Positions 1 through 8,936 of a DNA stretch of 64,000 bases are shown piece after piece. This DNA comes from Pseudomonas sp. KBW05 (lineage in GTDB: Bacteria > Pseudomonadota > Gammaproteobacteria > Pseudomonadales > Pseudomonadaceae). The notes beneath the pieces were generated by a model, which was not told where the DNA came from, did not search any database, and was given only the letters and a program-made list of their open reading frames with translations. The DNA is taken from NCBI RefSeq assembly GCF_003852405.1, contig NZ_QAJM01000009.1, forward strand, positions 1 to 64,000, given 5' to 3'. Numbering within the stretch: the stretch's first letter is position 1; every line of letters begins with the position of its first letter. The position numbers were made by a program, and so were the translations under genes.

Positions 1-32
1 GCCCGCTCCCACATAAGCCCACTCCCACATTG
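1..32. repeat. Partial REP repeat
   Basis: The window opens inside a repeat ending in GCCCGCTCCCACA, followed by a degenerate second copy. This is the same 3' half seen in the complete REPINs at 4114, 8809 and 46810. The other half lies outside the window. Confidence 0.7.
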
Positions 33-44
33 GGATCTGCGGTG

Positions 45-917
45 TCAGGACGATTGTGCCTCACTGACCAACCAATCCATTAAAGCCTCAAGCCCCACCG
101 AAGGTTCGATCCCCGGCGGATACACCAGGAAATACCCCATCCCCGTCGGCACCCTCAACTCAAACGGCATCACCAACCGCCCCGCCTTCACATCCTCGCC
201 AATCAGCGCACTGTCGCCTATCGCCACGCCAGAGCCTTGGGACGCCACCGTCATTGCCAAATCCAGGGTTTCAAAATGATGCCCCTGGGCCAGGTTGCTC
301 AGCTGCGTGTTCGCGGCTTTCAGCCACAGCGCCCAATCCCGCTCGTCTCGCGTAGGGTGCAACAGCACCTGTTGCTGCAAAGCCAGCGGGCGCTGCAAGT
401 CGCCCAGCAGCGTGGGCGCGCAGACCGGTGTGAGTTGCTCATCGAATAAATGCCGCGCGTCGGGTGGTTGCTCGGCGATGGGCGCGTAGATCAGCGCCGC
501 ATCGAATTGTTCGCGGCGAAAGTCCACGCTGTAAGCCACGGTGGTGGTGAGTTCCACCGGCACGTCCGGGCGTTCTTTTTGCCATTGCATCAGGCGCGGC
601 AGCAGCCAGCGCATCACGCAGGTGGACGCCTTGAGTTGCAGGGTCTGGCGACGGCGGCCGATCTGCTCCACGGCGTCACCGATCAGGCCGAATACCTGCT
701 GCGCGCGCAGCGACCATTCGCGGCCTTCGTCGGTGAGGCTCAAGCCGCGCGCCTGGCGTTGGAACAGCGCGTAACCCAAATGGCTTTCCAGCCCGGCGAT
801 CTGCCGGCTCACCGCGCCTTGGGTGATATGCAGTTGCTCGGCGGCGCGGGTGAAGTTGCAGCACTGGGCGGTGACCCAGAATGTGTGCAGCGCGGGCAGC
901 GGTGGCAGGCGTTTCAT
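45..917 (-). CDS. LysR-family transcriptional regulator, GcvA-like
   Basis: A 290-residue protein of normal LysR length. An N-terminal winged helix-turn-helix (about residues 7-65) contains the typical run FTRAAEQLHITQGAVSRQI, followed by a type-2 periplasmic-binding-like effector domain (about 90-285). The opening PPLPALHTF and the GLSLTDEG wing resemble the GcvA subgroup. It is divergent from the decarboxylase gene at 1029 with about 110 bp between the starts, the classic layout of a LysR regulator and its target operon, so I infer it controls the decarboxylase/aldehyde dehydrogenase pair. The effector is unknown; a keto acid or arginine derivative would fit. Confidence 0.88.
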   Translation of the reverse strand: MKRLPPLPALHTFWVTAQCCNFTRAAEQLHITQGAVSRQIAGLESHLGYALFQRQARGLSLTDEGREWSLRAQQVFGLIGDAVEQIGRRRQTLQLKASTCVMRWLLPRLMQWQKERPDVPVELTTTVAYSVDFRREQFDAALIYAPIAEQPPDARHLFDEQLTPVCAPTLLGDLQRPLALQQQVLLHPTRDERDWALWLKAANTQLSNLAQGHHFETLDLAMTVASQGSGVAIGDSALIGEDVKAGRLVMPFELRVPTGMGYFLVYPPGIEPSVGLEALMDWLVSEAQSS

Positions 918-1028
918 CGCGGTTCAGCCATGACGTGAGGACATGGCTAGTATGACTTTTTATCGATTGTTGCCGCTACCGGCCAGCCGCTCCAATACCG
1001 CCTCGAATCCATAACAAGAGCGACCTCA

Positions 1029-2654
1029 ATGGCGACCTGCGGCGAAGTATTGGTCAACCTCCTCGAAGGCTACGGCGTGGACCAGGTGTTTGGCATCCCC
1101 GGCGTGCACACCGTGGAGTTGTATCGCGGCCTGGCCCGCTCGGGCATCCGTCACGTCACCCCGCGCCACGAACAGGGCGCCGGTTTTATGGCCGACGGCT
1201 ACGCGCGCACCAGCGGCAAGCCCGGTGTGTGTTTCATCATCACCGGCCCAGGTATGACCAATATCACCACGGCCATGGGCCAGGCCTATGCCGACTCGAT
1301 CCCGATGCTGGTGATTTCCAGCGTGCAATCGCGCAGCCAATTGGGCGGCGGGCGTGGCAAGTTGCATGAGCTGCCGAACCAGGGCGCGATGATGGCCGGT
1401 GTCGCCGCGTTCTCCCATACCTTGATGTCAGCAGCGGAGCTGCCCGACGTGTTGGCGCGGGCATTCGCATTGTTCCAGGCCGGGCGGCCACGGCCGGTGC
1501 ATATCGAGATTCCGCTGGATGTGCTGGTGGAAAACGCCGACGCCCTGCTGGGCAGCGAGCCGGTCAGCGTGGCGCGCGCAGGGGCCGCGCCGGCGGCGGT
1601 GAAGCAGATGAGCCAGTTGCTGGCGGCAGCCAAGCGGCCATTGATCCTGGCCGGTGGCGGCGCCATCGATGCGGCGCCCGAGTTGGCCCAGCTTGCAGAA
1701 GCGCTGGGCGCGCCGGTCGCGCTGACCATCAACGCCAAAGGCCTGCTGCCTTCAACGCATCCGCTGCTGATCGGCTCGACCCAAACCCTGGTCGCCACCC
1801 GCTCCCTGGTGGCCGAAGCGGACGTGGTGCTGGCCATCGGCACCGAGCTGGCCGAGACCGACTATGACGTCACCTTCGCCGGCGGCTTCAAGATCCCCGG
1901 CGCCTTGCTACGCATTGATATCGACGCCGACCAGACCGTGCGCAACTACCCGCCGCAGGTGGCGCTGGTGGCCGACGCCCAGATCGCCGCCGAAGCACTG
2001 CTACAGGCATTGAACAGTCAGCCACTGGCACCACGCGATGCCAGCTGGGGCGTGCAACGCGTCGCCCAACTGTGGGCCGAACTGGCGCCCACCTGGGACG
2101 CCGCCACCCGCGCGCAGACCCTGTTCCTCGACACCGTCCTGCAAGCACTGCCCGGCGCCGTCATCGTCGGCGACTCCACCCAACCGGTATACAGCGCCAA
2201 CCTCACGCTGAACCTCGACCACCCGCGCCGCTGGTTCAACTCGTCCACCGGCTACGGCACCCTGGGCTACGCGTTGCCCGCCGCCATCGGCGCCTGGCTG
2301 GGGCGTGGCGACGGGCAACCGGTGGTGTGCCTGATCGGCGACGGCGGCCTGCAATTCACCCTGCCGGAACTGGCCAGTGCCGTGGAGGCACGCACGCCCA
2401 TCATCGTGCTGCTGTGGAATAACCAGGGCTACGAAGAGATCAAGAAATACATGGTCAACCGCGCGATCGAACCGGTCGGCGTGGACATCTACACCCCGGA
2501 CTTTATCGGCGTGGCCAAGGCACTCGGTTGCGCCGCCGAACGCATCCAAGGCATTGAACAGTTGCGCAGCGCCTTGCGCGCTGCGACGGATCGCCAGGGG
2601 CCGACGCTGATTGAAATCGACCAGACACTTTGGATGCAGGAGGTTGCGCAATGA
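1029..2654 (+). CDS. aruI: Thiamine-diphosphate-dependent 2-keto acid decarboxylase, acetolactate-synthase family (AruI-like)
   Basis: A 541-residue protein with the three-domain acetolactate synthase/decarboxylase fold. The N-terminal pyrimidine-binding domain carries the catalytic glutamate in RHEQGAGFMADGYAR (about residue 46). The C-terminal pyrophosphate domain has the metal/ThDP motif beginning GDGG (about 437) and ending WNNQGY. In Pseudomonas, close relatives are annotated as 5-guanidino-2-oxopentanoate (2-ketoarginine) decarboxylase AruI, and the aldehyde dehydrogenase immediately downstream would oxidise the aldehyde product. Substrate choice is inferred from family memory and context; benzoylformate-type or other keto acids cannot be excluded. 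No acetolactate synthase small-subunit gene is adjacent, which argues against branched-chain biosynthesis. Confidence 0.75.
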   Translation: MATCGEVLVNLLEGYGVDQVFGIPGVHTVELYRGLARSGIRHVTPRHEQGAGFMADGYARTSGKPGVCFIITGPGMTNITTAMGQAYADSIPMLVISSVQSRSQLGGGRGKLHELPNQGAMMAGVAAFSHTLMSAAELPDVLARAFALFQAGRPRPVHIEIPLDVLVENADALLGSEPVSVARAGAAPAAVKQMSQLLAAAKRPLILAGGGAIDAAPELAQLAEALGAPVALTINAKGLLPSTHPLLIGSTQTLVATRSLVAEADVVLAIGTELAETDYDVTFAGGFKIPGALLRIDIDADQTVRNYPPQVALVADAQIAAEALLQALNSQPLAPRDASWGVQRVAQLWAELAPTWDAATRAQTLFLDTVLQALPGAVIVGDSTQPVYSANLTLNLDHPRRWFNSSTGYGTLGYALPAAIGAWLGRGDGQPVVCLIGDGGLQFTLPELASAVEARTPIIVLLWNNQGYEEIKKYMVNRAIEPVGVDIYTPDFIGVAKALGCAAERIQGIEQLRSALRAATDRQGPTLIEIDQTLWMQEVAQ

Positions 2655-4081
2655 ACGGTGTATACATCAACGGTGAGTGGCGTGAAGGCAGCCAGGTGTT
2701 GGAGGTCATCAACCCGGCCACCGAAGCGCTGCTGGCGCACGTCAGCGTGGGCGATGCTACGGCAGTGACACTGGCGGTGGATGCCGCCAGCGCAGCCTTT
2801 GCCGACTGGTCAAAAAGCACCGGCCGTGATCGCGGCGCGCTGTTGCGCAAGATCGCCGAGGGCGTGGGCGCGCAGCGTGAACAGCTGATGCACCTGCAGT
2901 CGAGCAACAACGGCAAGCCGCTGTTCGAGGCGGGCATCGATGTGGATGACGTGATCGCCACGTTCGAGTACTACGCCGCAATCGCCGAAGGCCTGGACGC
3001 CGGACAAGACCGCCCGGTCGAACTGCCCAGCACTGACTTCAGCGCGCGTCTGCGCCGTGAACCCTGCGGCGTGGTCGGGCTGATCGTGCCGTGGAATTTC
3101 CCGATGGTGACCACCGCCTGGAAACTCGCTCCGGCCCTTGCCGCGGGTTGCTGCGTGGTGCTCAAACCCTCGGAAGTCACGCCGCTGGCCGAGCTTCGAT
3201 TGGCGCAGATCATCGCTGATGCGGGCTTGCCGGCGGGCGTGTTCAACCTGGTGTGCGGCACCGGTTTGGCGGTGGGTGCACCGCTGGCGGCGGACCCTCG
3301 GGTGGCGAAGATTTCCTTCACCGGCAGCAACGCGGTGGGCGTGCAGGTGATGCAACGCGCGGCCGAAACCATCAAGGGCGTGAGCCTGGAATTGGGCGGT
3401 AAATCGTCGCTGCTGGTACTGGCGGATGCCGACCTCGACCTGGCCGTGGAGCTGGCGTGTGGCGGTGGCTTTTTCAACGCCGGGCAGATCTGTTCGGCGA
3501 CCAGTCGCGTGCTGGTAGCTGACAATTTGGCCGACGAATTCCTGCGACGCTTGCAGCTGCGCGCTGAAGGCATCCGCGTGGCTGATCCGTTTAGCGACGA
3601 CGTGGAAATGGGCGCGCTGATCAACCGCGCGCAGTACCAGCGGGTGCTCGGGCATATCCAGCGTGGCATCGAGGATGGCGCGCGGTTGCTGTGTGGCGGT
3701 GAGCGTCCTGCGGGGTTGGAGAAAGGCTTTTTCATTCGGCCGACGGTGTTTACCGAGGTGCCGCTCGACAGTGCGCTATGGAACGAAGAGATCTTCGGCC
3801 CGGTGTTGTGTGTAAGACGTTTTGCCACTGAAGACGAGGCTATTGCCTTGGCCAACGACAGCGATTTCGGCCTGGTGGCCAGCGTGGTCAGCGCCAATGC
3901 CCAAACCGCCGAGCGCGTGGCCAATGCCTTGCAGGCCGGGCTGGTGTGGATCAACGCGCCGCAGGTGATCTTCCCGCAGACGGCGTGGGGCGGCTACAAG
4001 CAGAGCAGCATCGGCCGCGAGCTGGGGCCGTGGGGGTTGGCGGCGTTTCAGGAGGTCAAGCATGTGATTCGCGCTAACTGA
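2651..4081 (+). CDS. NAD(P)-dependent aldehyde dehydrogenase (betaine/guanidinobutyraldehyde type)
   Basis: A 476-residue aldehyde dehydrogenase. The general-base glutamate lies in SLELGGKSS (about 248) and the nucleophilic cysteine in NAGQICSA (about 282); the cofactor-domain run VPWNFPMVTTAWKLAPAL is typical. I chose the ATG at 2651 because it overlaps the upstream stop (ATGA) and follows a good AGGAGG site, so translation is coupled to the decarboxylase; an earlier in-frame ATG at 2630 lies inside the upstream gene. The likely job is oxidation of the aldehyde made by that enzyme, for example 4-guanidinobutyraldehyde to 4-guanidinobutyrate. The exact substrate is an inference. Confidence 0.85.
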   Translation: MNGVYINGEWREGSQVLEVINPATEALLAHVSVGDATAVTLAVDAASAAFADWSKSTGRDRGALLRKIAEGVGAQREQLMHLQSSNNGKPLFEAGIDVDDVIATFEYYAAIAEGLDAGQDRPVELPSTDFSARLRREPCGVVGLIVPWNFPMVTTAWKLAPALAAGCCVVLKPSEVTPLAELRLAQIIADAGLPAGVFNLVCGTGLAVGAPLAADPRVAKISFTGSNAVGVQVMQRAAETIKGVSLELGGKSSLLVLADADLDLAVELACGGGFFNAGQICSATSRVLVADNLADEFLRRLQLRAEGIRVADPFSDDVEMGALINRAQYQRVLGHIQRGIEDGARLLCGGERPAGLEKGFFIRPTVFTEVPLDSALWNEEIFGPVLCVRRFATEDEAIALANDSDFGLVASVVSANAQTAERVANALQAGLVWINAPQVIFPQTAWGGYKQSSIGRELGPWGLAAFQEVKHVIRAN

Positions 4082-4113
4082 CGCTGAAAATTTCCCTGTG
4101 AAATGAGGACAAC

Positions 4114-4203
4114 TGTGGGAGCGGGCTTGCTCGCGAATGCAGTGTGTCAGTCACTAAAGGTGTTGACTGATGCACCGCTTTCGCGAGCAAGCCCGCTCCC
4201 ACA
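4114..4203. repeat. REPIN (paired inverted REP repeats)
   Basis: A 90-bp unit of two inverted REP arms: TGTGGGAGCGGGCTTGCTCG at the left and its complement at the right, around a spacer containing TGTCAGTC and GACTGATGCA. It is almost identical to the unit at 46810-46899, differing by a few spacer bases. It sits in the gap between the aldehyde dehydrogenase and the next gene, where it may also act as a transcript-end hairpin. Confidence 0.9.
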
Positions 4204-4335
4204 TAAACCAGTCTCCACATTTAGAGAGGTGGTGTGTCGGTCACCCGCAATTTTTAGATAGCGCCTGCGACTTTCTCATTTGCCCCCCTGCCCTGCCCGT
4301 GGCCTGATTCGCCCTCGCTCATTCAAGGCAGGCCC

Positions 4336-5523
4336 ATGGAAAACGTTCAGGCAAAACCCACCACCGCCGTTTGGCTGATGATCAGCGTGGTGCTGGTCGC
4401 CCTTAACCTGCGTCCGTCGATGGCGGCCGTGGGCCCGTTACTGTCGTCGATTCGCGGCGAGGTGCCGCTGAGTTTCAGCAGCGCCGCGTTACTGACCATG
4501 TTGCCGGTGATGGCCATGGGGCTGGCGATGTTTTTCGGCATGGGTGTGGCCAAGCGCCTTGGTGAGCACCGCAGCATTGTGCTGTCGCTGGTGGTGATTG
4601 GCTTGGCGACGCTGTCGCGATTGTTTCTGGATTCGGCGCTGGAGTTGATCGTCAGCGCGATTGCCGCCGGGGTCGGAATTGCCTTGATCCAGGCGTTGAT
4701 GCCGGCGCTGATCAAGTCGCGGTTCAGCGACAACGTTTCACTGTTCATGGGGTTGTACGTCACCGCCATTATGGGCGGCGCGGCGTTGGCGGCGTCGTTC
4801 GCGCCGTTCGTGCAGGTGCAGACCGGCAGTTGGCGTATCGGCCTGGCGGTGTGGGCCGTGCTCGCCGGGTTGGCGCTGGTGTTCTGGTACGCCCAGCGCG
4901 CGGCATTGCCGCCGTTGGCGCAGGCTGGCTCCACTCAACAGGCGTCGTTTTTCGGCAACCGTCGCGCCTGGCTGCTGGCGATCTTTTTTGGTCTCGGTAC
5001 GGCGTCCTACACCTGCGTACTCGCCTGGCTGGCGCCGTACTACGTGGAGCAAGGCTGGAGTGAACAGAACGCCGGTTTGTTGCTGGGCTTTTTGACCGCG
5101 ATGGAAGTGGTCTCAGGCTTGGTCACCCCGGCCATCGCCAACCGGCGCCAGGATAAACGCGGCGTGGTCGCGGTGTTGCTGGTGCTGATTATCCTCGGCT
5201 TCTGCGGCCTGATCCTCAGCCCACAACACCTCAGCCTGTTGTGGCCTTGCCTGCTGGGCCTGGGCATTGGCGGCTTGTTCCCGATGAGCCTGATCCTGTC
5301 CCTCGACCACCTGGACAACCCGCGCCGCGCCGGTGGCCTGACGGCCTTTGTGCAAGGTATCGGCTACCTGATCGCAGGCTTGTCACCGCTGATTGCAGGG
5401 ATAATCCGTGACCAGTTGGGCAGCTTCGAATGGGCCTGGTGGTCGCTGACGGCGGTGGTCGTGGTGATGCTGCTGATCGTCACGCGCTTCAATCCCCAGC
5501 ATTACGCGCGGCATATCCGCTGA
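4336..5523 (+). CDS. Major facilitator transporter, CynX/NimT (cyanate permease-like) family
   Basis: A 395-residue, very hydrophobic protein with about 12 predicted membrane helices. The N-terminal run LVALNLRPSMAAVGPLLSSI is characteristic of the CynX/NimT subfamily, whose members include a cyanate permease and a 2-nitroimidazole exporter. No cyanase gene is adjacent, so cyanate as substrate is not supported; the family label is secure, the substrate is not. It stands alone, and the next gene in the same direction is a LysR regulator 137 bp downstream. Confidence 0.85.
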   Translation: MENVQAKPTTAVWLMISVVLVALNLRPSMAAVGPLLSSIRGEVPLSFSSAALLTMLPVMAMGLAMFFGMGVAKRLGEHRSIVLSLVVIGLATLSRLFLDSALELIVSAIAAGVGIALIQALMPALIKSRFSDNVSLFMGLYVTAIMGGAALAASFAPFVQVQTGSWRIGLAVWAVLAGLALVFWYAQRAALPPLAQAGSTQQASFFGNRRAWLLAIFFGLGTASYTCVLAWLAPYYVEQGWSEQNAGLLLGFLTAMEVVSGLVTPAIANRRQDKRGVVAVLLVLIILGFCGLILSPQHLSLLWPCLLGLGIGGLFPMSLILSLDHLDNPRRAGGLTAFVQGIGYLIAGLSPLIAGIIRDQLGSFEWAWWSLTAVVVVMLLIVTRFNPQHYARHIR

Positions 5524-5620
5524 CGTCGTGTTGCTAACAGTATTTGTCCCACGCCAAACATAGAATCGCCCTACAGAGCTTTCTAATGGCACGGCCGTTC
5601 CGTTAAGCTTTTGCGCTGTC

Positions 5621-5640
5621 TTGTACTGAGTTCGGTACAA
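5621..5640. promoter_or_regulatory. Palindromic operator-like site upstream of a LysR gene
   Basis: A perfect inverted repeat TTGTAC-N8-GTACAA lies 20 bp before the start of the LysR gene at 5661. The position suits an autoregulatory or repressor site. The match to any particular regulator is unknown. Confidence 0.45.
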
Positions 5641-5660
5641 CGGGTTTACGGACGAAACCG

Positions 5661-6596
5661 ATGTTAAACAGTAACTTGCTCAGAAAGCTCGATATGCAGG
5701 ACCTGATGGTGTTTATCGCCGTCTACGACCAGAGCAGCGTTACCGACGTGTCCGAAACGTTGTTCGTCAGCCAGTCCACCGTGAGCTACAGCCTGAAGAA
5801 ACTGCGCACCAGTTTTGAAGATGAGCTGTTTATCAACACGCGGGCGGGCATGCGTCCGACGTACAAGGCCACCAGCATGTATGGCCATGTGCAGAAGATT
5901 CTTGAAAGCATCAACCTGTGCCACGCCGGTGGCCAGGCGTTCGACCCGACGCAAAAGGCGGTGACCTTCAATGTGTGCGCGCCGGAATACTTCGAACAGT
6001 TGATCCTGCCGCGCCTGCTGAAGACCTTCGACCGCGCCGACCTGCCGGTGATCGTCAATGTGCAGAAGCTGGAGACGGACATCCCCGCCGACGACCTGCG
6101 CGAAGGTCGCCTGGACCTGGTGATCTGCTTCGGCCCGAACTTTCACCGCGCCCACAAAGACTTCAAGACGCAGATGCTGCTGGAAGACGACCTGGTGTGT
6201 GTGTTCGACAAGCGCTCAGCGCCGAGGGAGCCCGCTTTCAGCCTGCAATCCTTCGTCGAACGGCGCCATGTGTTCCCCACGCCGTGGACCTCCGACACCA
6301 ACATGATCGACGGCTGGCTGGGGCGCCAAGCCCACAAGCGCCAGGTGATCGCCCGCGCCAACAGCTACGGCGCGGCACTGAAGATGATCACCGGCACCGA
6401 CTTCATCGTGACCCTGCCGCGCCGCGTGCAAAAACTGCTGGCACCGGCCAGTGTGTTTGGCCATTGCGAAGCGCCCAACGGCTTGCCGGGATTCACCCTG
6501 GATATGCAGTGGAATGAAACCAGTGAACAGGACAGTGCCAATACCTGGTTTCGTGAGCAGGTGGTAAAAGTCTGCGCGGACCAAGGCTTGCTGTAA
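5661..6596 (+). CDS. LysR-family transcriptional regulator, NodD-like
   Basis: A 311-residue LysR protein. The DNA-binding helix run TDVSETLFVSQSTVSYSLKKLR (split: TDVSETLFVS / QSTVSYSLKKLR) lies at about residues 28-49, and the effector domain follows from about 95. The start LRKLDMQDLMVFIAVYD resembles the NodD/LeuO-type subgroup. No divergent partner gene is present; the upstream transporter is on the same strand. A palindrome 20 bp before the start suggests autoregulation. Target genes are unknown. Confidence 0.85.
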   Translation: MLNSNLLRKLDMQDLMVFIAVYDQSSVTDVSETLFVSQSTVSYSLKKLRTSFEDELFINTRAGMRPTYKATSMYGHVQKILESINLCHAGGQAFDPTQKAVTFNVCAPEYFEQLILPRLLKTFDRADLPVIVNVQKLETDIPADDLREGRLDLVICFGPNFHRAHKDFKTQMLLEDDLVCVFDKRSAPREPAFSLQSFVERRHVFPTPWTSDTNMIDGWLGRQAHKRQVIARANSYGAALKMITGTDFIVTLPRRVQKLLAPASVFGHCEAPNGLPGFTLDMQWNETSEQDSANTWFREQVVKVCADQGLL

Positions 6597-6602
6597 CACC
6601 CC

Positions 6603-6697
6603 TGTGGCGAGGGAGCTTGCTCCCGCTGGAGTGCGAAGCGCTCCCAAAATCCTGGGGGCCGCTACGCAGCCCAGCGGGAGCAAGCTCCCTCGCCACA
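6603..6697. repeat. REPIN-like inverted repeat, likely bidirectional terminator
   Basis: Perfect 27-bp arms beginning TGTGGCGAGGGAGCTTGC at the left and complementary at the right flank a short spacer. It lies between two convergent genes (LysR ending 6596 and the isomerase ending 6714), where a large hairpin could stop transcripts from both sides. The core differs from the REPINs at 4114 and 46810, so it belongs to another REP class; a single hairpin of the same class is at 21095. Confidence 0.8.
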
Positions 6698-6713
6698 ATG
6701 AATGGGGTGTGGG

Positions 6714-7076
6714 TCAGCCGATGGCGACTTTGCTGTAAGTGTCGCGATCCATATCCCGCACTTCGACGCTCAGTTGCACTTGCACGCCTTCCGGCCAGTC
6801 GCCCAGATCTTGCAGCACGGCCAGCAGGCTCTCCGACAGTTGCTTCTTGATCTGTGGCGAGCGCCCGCTGAGCAACGCCAGGCGCACCGCGACAAACCCA
6901 CGCTCGTTCAGGCCGGTGCCGACGCGAAAGCTGTCGATCTTGATTGCACGGCTTTTGATATCGAACTCGGCGCCGAACTGACCGGAGGCCACCAACGCAT
7001 GGTTCAGGCGCAACAGGGCCTTGTCGGTGTCCAGTTGCATCAGGTTGGCGGTGTATTCCAGGTGCAGGTGTGGCAT
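6714..7076 (-). CDS. 5-carboxymethyl-2-hydroxymuconate delta-isomerase family protein
   Basis: A 120-residue protein of the CHMI/HpaF type in the tautomerase superfamily. The start is set at MPHLHLEYT because family members begin with Met-Pro, and the N-terminal proline exposed after Met removal is the catalytic base. HpaF isomerises 5-carboxymethyl-2-hydroxymuconate in homoprotocatechuate degradation, but no other hpa genes are nearby, so the protein here is a stand-alone copy of uncertain substrate. The conserved core with RVGTGLNERGFVAVRLALLSGR is intact. It lies just downstream of, and in the same direction as, the LysR gene ending at 7132. Confidence 0.82.
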   Translation of the reverse strand: MPHLHLEYTANLMQLDTDKALLRLNHALVASGQFGAEFDIKSRAIKIDSFRVGTGLNERGFVAVRLALLSGRSPQIKKQLSESLLAVLQDLGDWPEGVQVQLSVEVRDMDRDTYSKVAIG

Positions 7077-7131
7077 GGGTGGCTCCGAGACAAACGTAGG
7101 AAGATTCCTAGATATATCACGGATAAAACCC

Positions 7132-8055
7132 TCAGGCTTGAGTTGCCTGCCCCCGGTCACTCATAAACGCTTCCAGCCGTGAGCGCACCCAGCGCTCGGC
7201 CGGGTCGGTGTCCACGTGGCTGAGCCAGACCATGGACAAATCCAGGGTCGGCGTCTCGAAAGGAAACGGCTCACAAAACAGGTGGCCCGACACGGCCATG
7301 GCCTCGGCGGTGTAGTCCGGCAGGCTGGCGATCAGATCGGTACCGGCCAGCAGTGCCGGCAATGCGCTGTATTGCGGCACCGACAACACCACCTGGCGCT
7401 TGCGGCCGATTTCTGCCAGCCACTCATCGGCAAACCCCGACACGTTGGCGGTGTGGGACACCAGCACATGGGGGCGTGAGCAATATTCATCGAGGGTCAG
7501 CGGTGTGTCGGACGCGTCGGCACGCAGGATGCGCGGGAGGATATGCCGCAACAGCTTGCGTTTGGCATTCGCCGGCAGGCCACGGGTCTGGGTGATGCCC
7601 ACGGTGATGTCGCCGGACGCGAGCAGGTCGGGAATGCGCCAGTAGTCCACGTGCTGCACCACGAACACCACGTTCGGCGCTTCCCGGCGCAAGCTGCGCA
7701 GCAACGGTGGCAACAGGCCAAACTCAACATCATCGGATAGGCCGATGCGAAAGGTCATGGTGCTGATGGACGGGTCGAAGTCGTGGGTCAGGCTCAAGGC
7801 CGACGACAGCGAATCCAGGGCTGGCGACAGGTGCTGGATGATTTCCTCGGCGCGCGCCGTGGGTTCCATGCGGTGGCCGACGCGAATGAACAGCGGGTCG
7901 TTGAATAATGTACGCAGGCGGTTGAGGGCCGAACTGATGGTGGGCTGGCCGAGAAACAGCTTTTCGGCAACCCGCGTGACGTTGCGCTCCAGCATCAGTG
8001 CTTCGAAGACCACCATCAGGTTGATGTCGGCCTTGCGTAATTCATTGCGATTCAT
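7132..8055 (-). CDS. LysR-family transcriptional regulator
   Basis: About 307 residues with a standard LysR N-terminus (LFLGQPTISSALNRLRTLF at about 37-55) and a C-terminal effector domain. I prefer the ATG at 8055 (MNRNELRKADINL), which follows an AGGGG site; a start 7 codons earlier is possible. The sequence around DPLFIRVGHRMEPTARA matches the NodD-like class. It may control the isomerase gene downstream or the divergently placed small membrane protein gene; neither is proven. Confidence 0.87.
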   Translation of the reverse strand: MNRNELRKADINLMVVFEALMLERNVTRVAEKLFLGQPTISSALNRLRTLFNDPLFIRVGHRMEPTARAEEIIQHLSPALDSLSSALSLTHDFDPSISTMTFRIGLSDDVEFGLLPPLLRSLRREAPNVVFVVQHVDYWRIPDLLASGDITVGITQTRGLPANAKRKLLRHILPRILRADASDTPLTLDEYCSRPHVLVSHTANVSGFADEWLAEIGRKRQVVLSVPQYSALPALLAGTDLIASLPDYTAEAMAVSGHLFCEPFPFETPTLDLSMVWLSHVDTDPAERWVRSRLEAFMSDRGQATQA

Positions 8056-8183
8056 CGGCGCCTGCCCCTTCCCCAAGACAAGCCGCAGTTTAGAAAGCCC
8101 GTGGGGCTGCGTCTATGTGCACACTGTTCATCGGCAGGCTTTGGGACTATAAATCAGCTTTCCAGGGTCGCAGGAACACCATC

Positions 8184-8363
8184 GTGCTGGTTATTCTCGC
8201 CTTGGCCATTGTCGTGGCCGGGTTCTGCCTATGGATTGTCCGGTTTGTCGCACACCCCACGGTGAGGACGTTGCTGCGGGTGTTTGTCGGTTTGTGCCTG
8301 GCGGCGGCGGTGGCTTTCCTGGTGCTGGCCTCGGGGTTTCCCATTGCGCTGCTGGTCTCGTAA
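8184..8363 (+). CDS. Small membrane protein of unknown function
   Basis: About 59 residues from a GTG start at 8184 preceded by AGGAA; an ATG at 8115 in the same frame would give 82 residues but has no clear ribosome site. Two hydrophobic stretches, VILALAIVVAGFCLWIV and LLRVFVGLCLAAAVAFLVLA, predict two membrane helices with a short basic loop between. It sits 40 bp upstream of the glyoxalase-like gene on the same strand. I do not recognise a family. Confidence 0.5.
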   Translation: MLVILALAIVVAGFCLWIVRFVAHPTVRTLLRVFVGLCLAAAVAFLVLASGFPIALLVS

Positions 8364-8403
8364 TCCAACGTACAGTCATTCTTTGAGCAAGGACCGCTGA
8401 ATC

Positions 8404-8796
8404 ATGAAATTTGCCTACACCATCATCTACGTGCCCGACGTGGCCGCCTCCCTGGAGTTCTTCGAAAAGGCCTTCGGTTTCAGTCGCCGTTTCCTGCATG
8501 AATCGGGGACGTACGGTGAGCTGGAAACCGGTGAGACCACCCTTTCGTTTGCTGCGCATGAATTGGGCGAGATGAATTTCCAGGGTGGGCATGTGCAGGC
8601 GCATGCGTCCAAACAACCCTTGGGCATGGAAGTTGGGTTTGTGACTGAAGATGTGCTCGTCGCCCATGCCAACGCCCTTGCGCAGGGTGCGACTGAATTG
8701 TCGGCGCCGAGCGCCAAGCCTTGGGGGCAAGTGGTGTCTTATGTGCGCTGCCCGGATGGGACGCTCGTCGAGTTGTGCACGCCGATTTCGGGCTGA
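8404..8796 (+). CDS. VOC (glyoxalase/bleomycin resistance/dioxygenase) superfamily protein
   Basis: A 130-residue single-module VOC protein opening MKFAYTIIYVPDVAASLEFFEKAFGF, shown here in two parts: MKFAYTIIYVPDV then AASLEFFEKAFGF. The usual beta-alpha-beta-beta-beta repeats are present, with an ending (CPDGTLVELCTP) that carries the metal-ligand glutamate common in this fold. The length fits a subunit that dimerises to form active sites. Substrate cannot be predicted. Confidence 0.85.
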   Translation: MKFAYTIIYVPDVAASLEFFEKAFGFSRRFLHESGTYGELETGETTLSFAAHELGEMNFQGGHVQAHASKQPLGMEVGFVTEDVLVAHANALAQGATELSAPSAKPWGQVVSYVRCPDGTLVELCTPISG

Positions 8797-8808
8797 GTAT
8801 TGAACCAA

Positions 8809-8913
8809 TGTGGGAGCGGGCTTGCTCGCGAATGCGGTGGGGCAGATGCAAATTTGCTGACTGACCCACCGCATTCGCGAGCAAGCCCGCTCCCACACAA
8901 GCCCGCTCCCACA
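8809..8913. repeat. REPIN with an extra REP arm
   Basis: Two inverted arms with the same core as the unit at 4114 but a different spacer (GCGGTGGGGCAGATG... / ...TGACCCACCGC), followed by a third partial arm GCCCGCTCCCACA. It lies downstream of the VOC gene and before the small gene read on the opposite strand. Confidence 0.85.
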
Positions 8914-8936
8914 GTTGATCTTCACCGTCTGACGGA

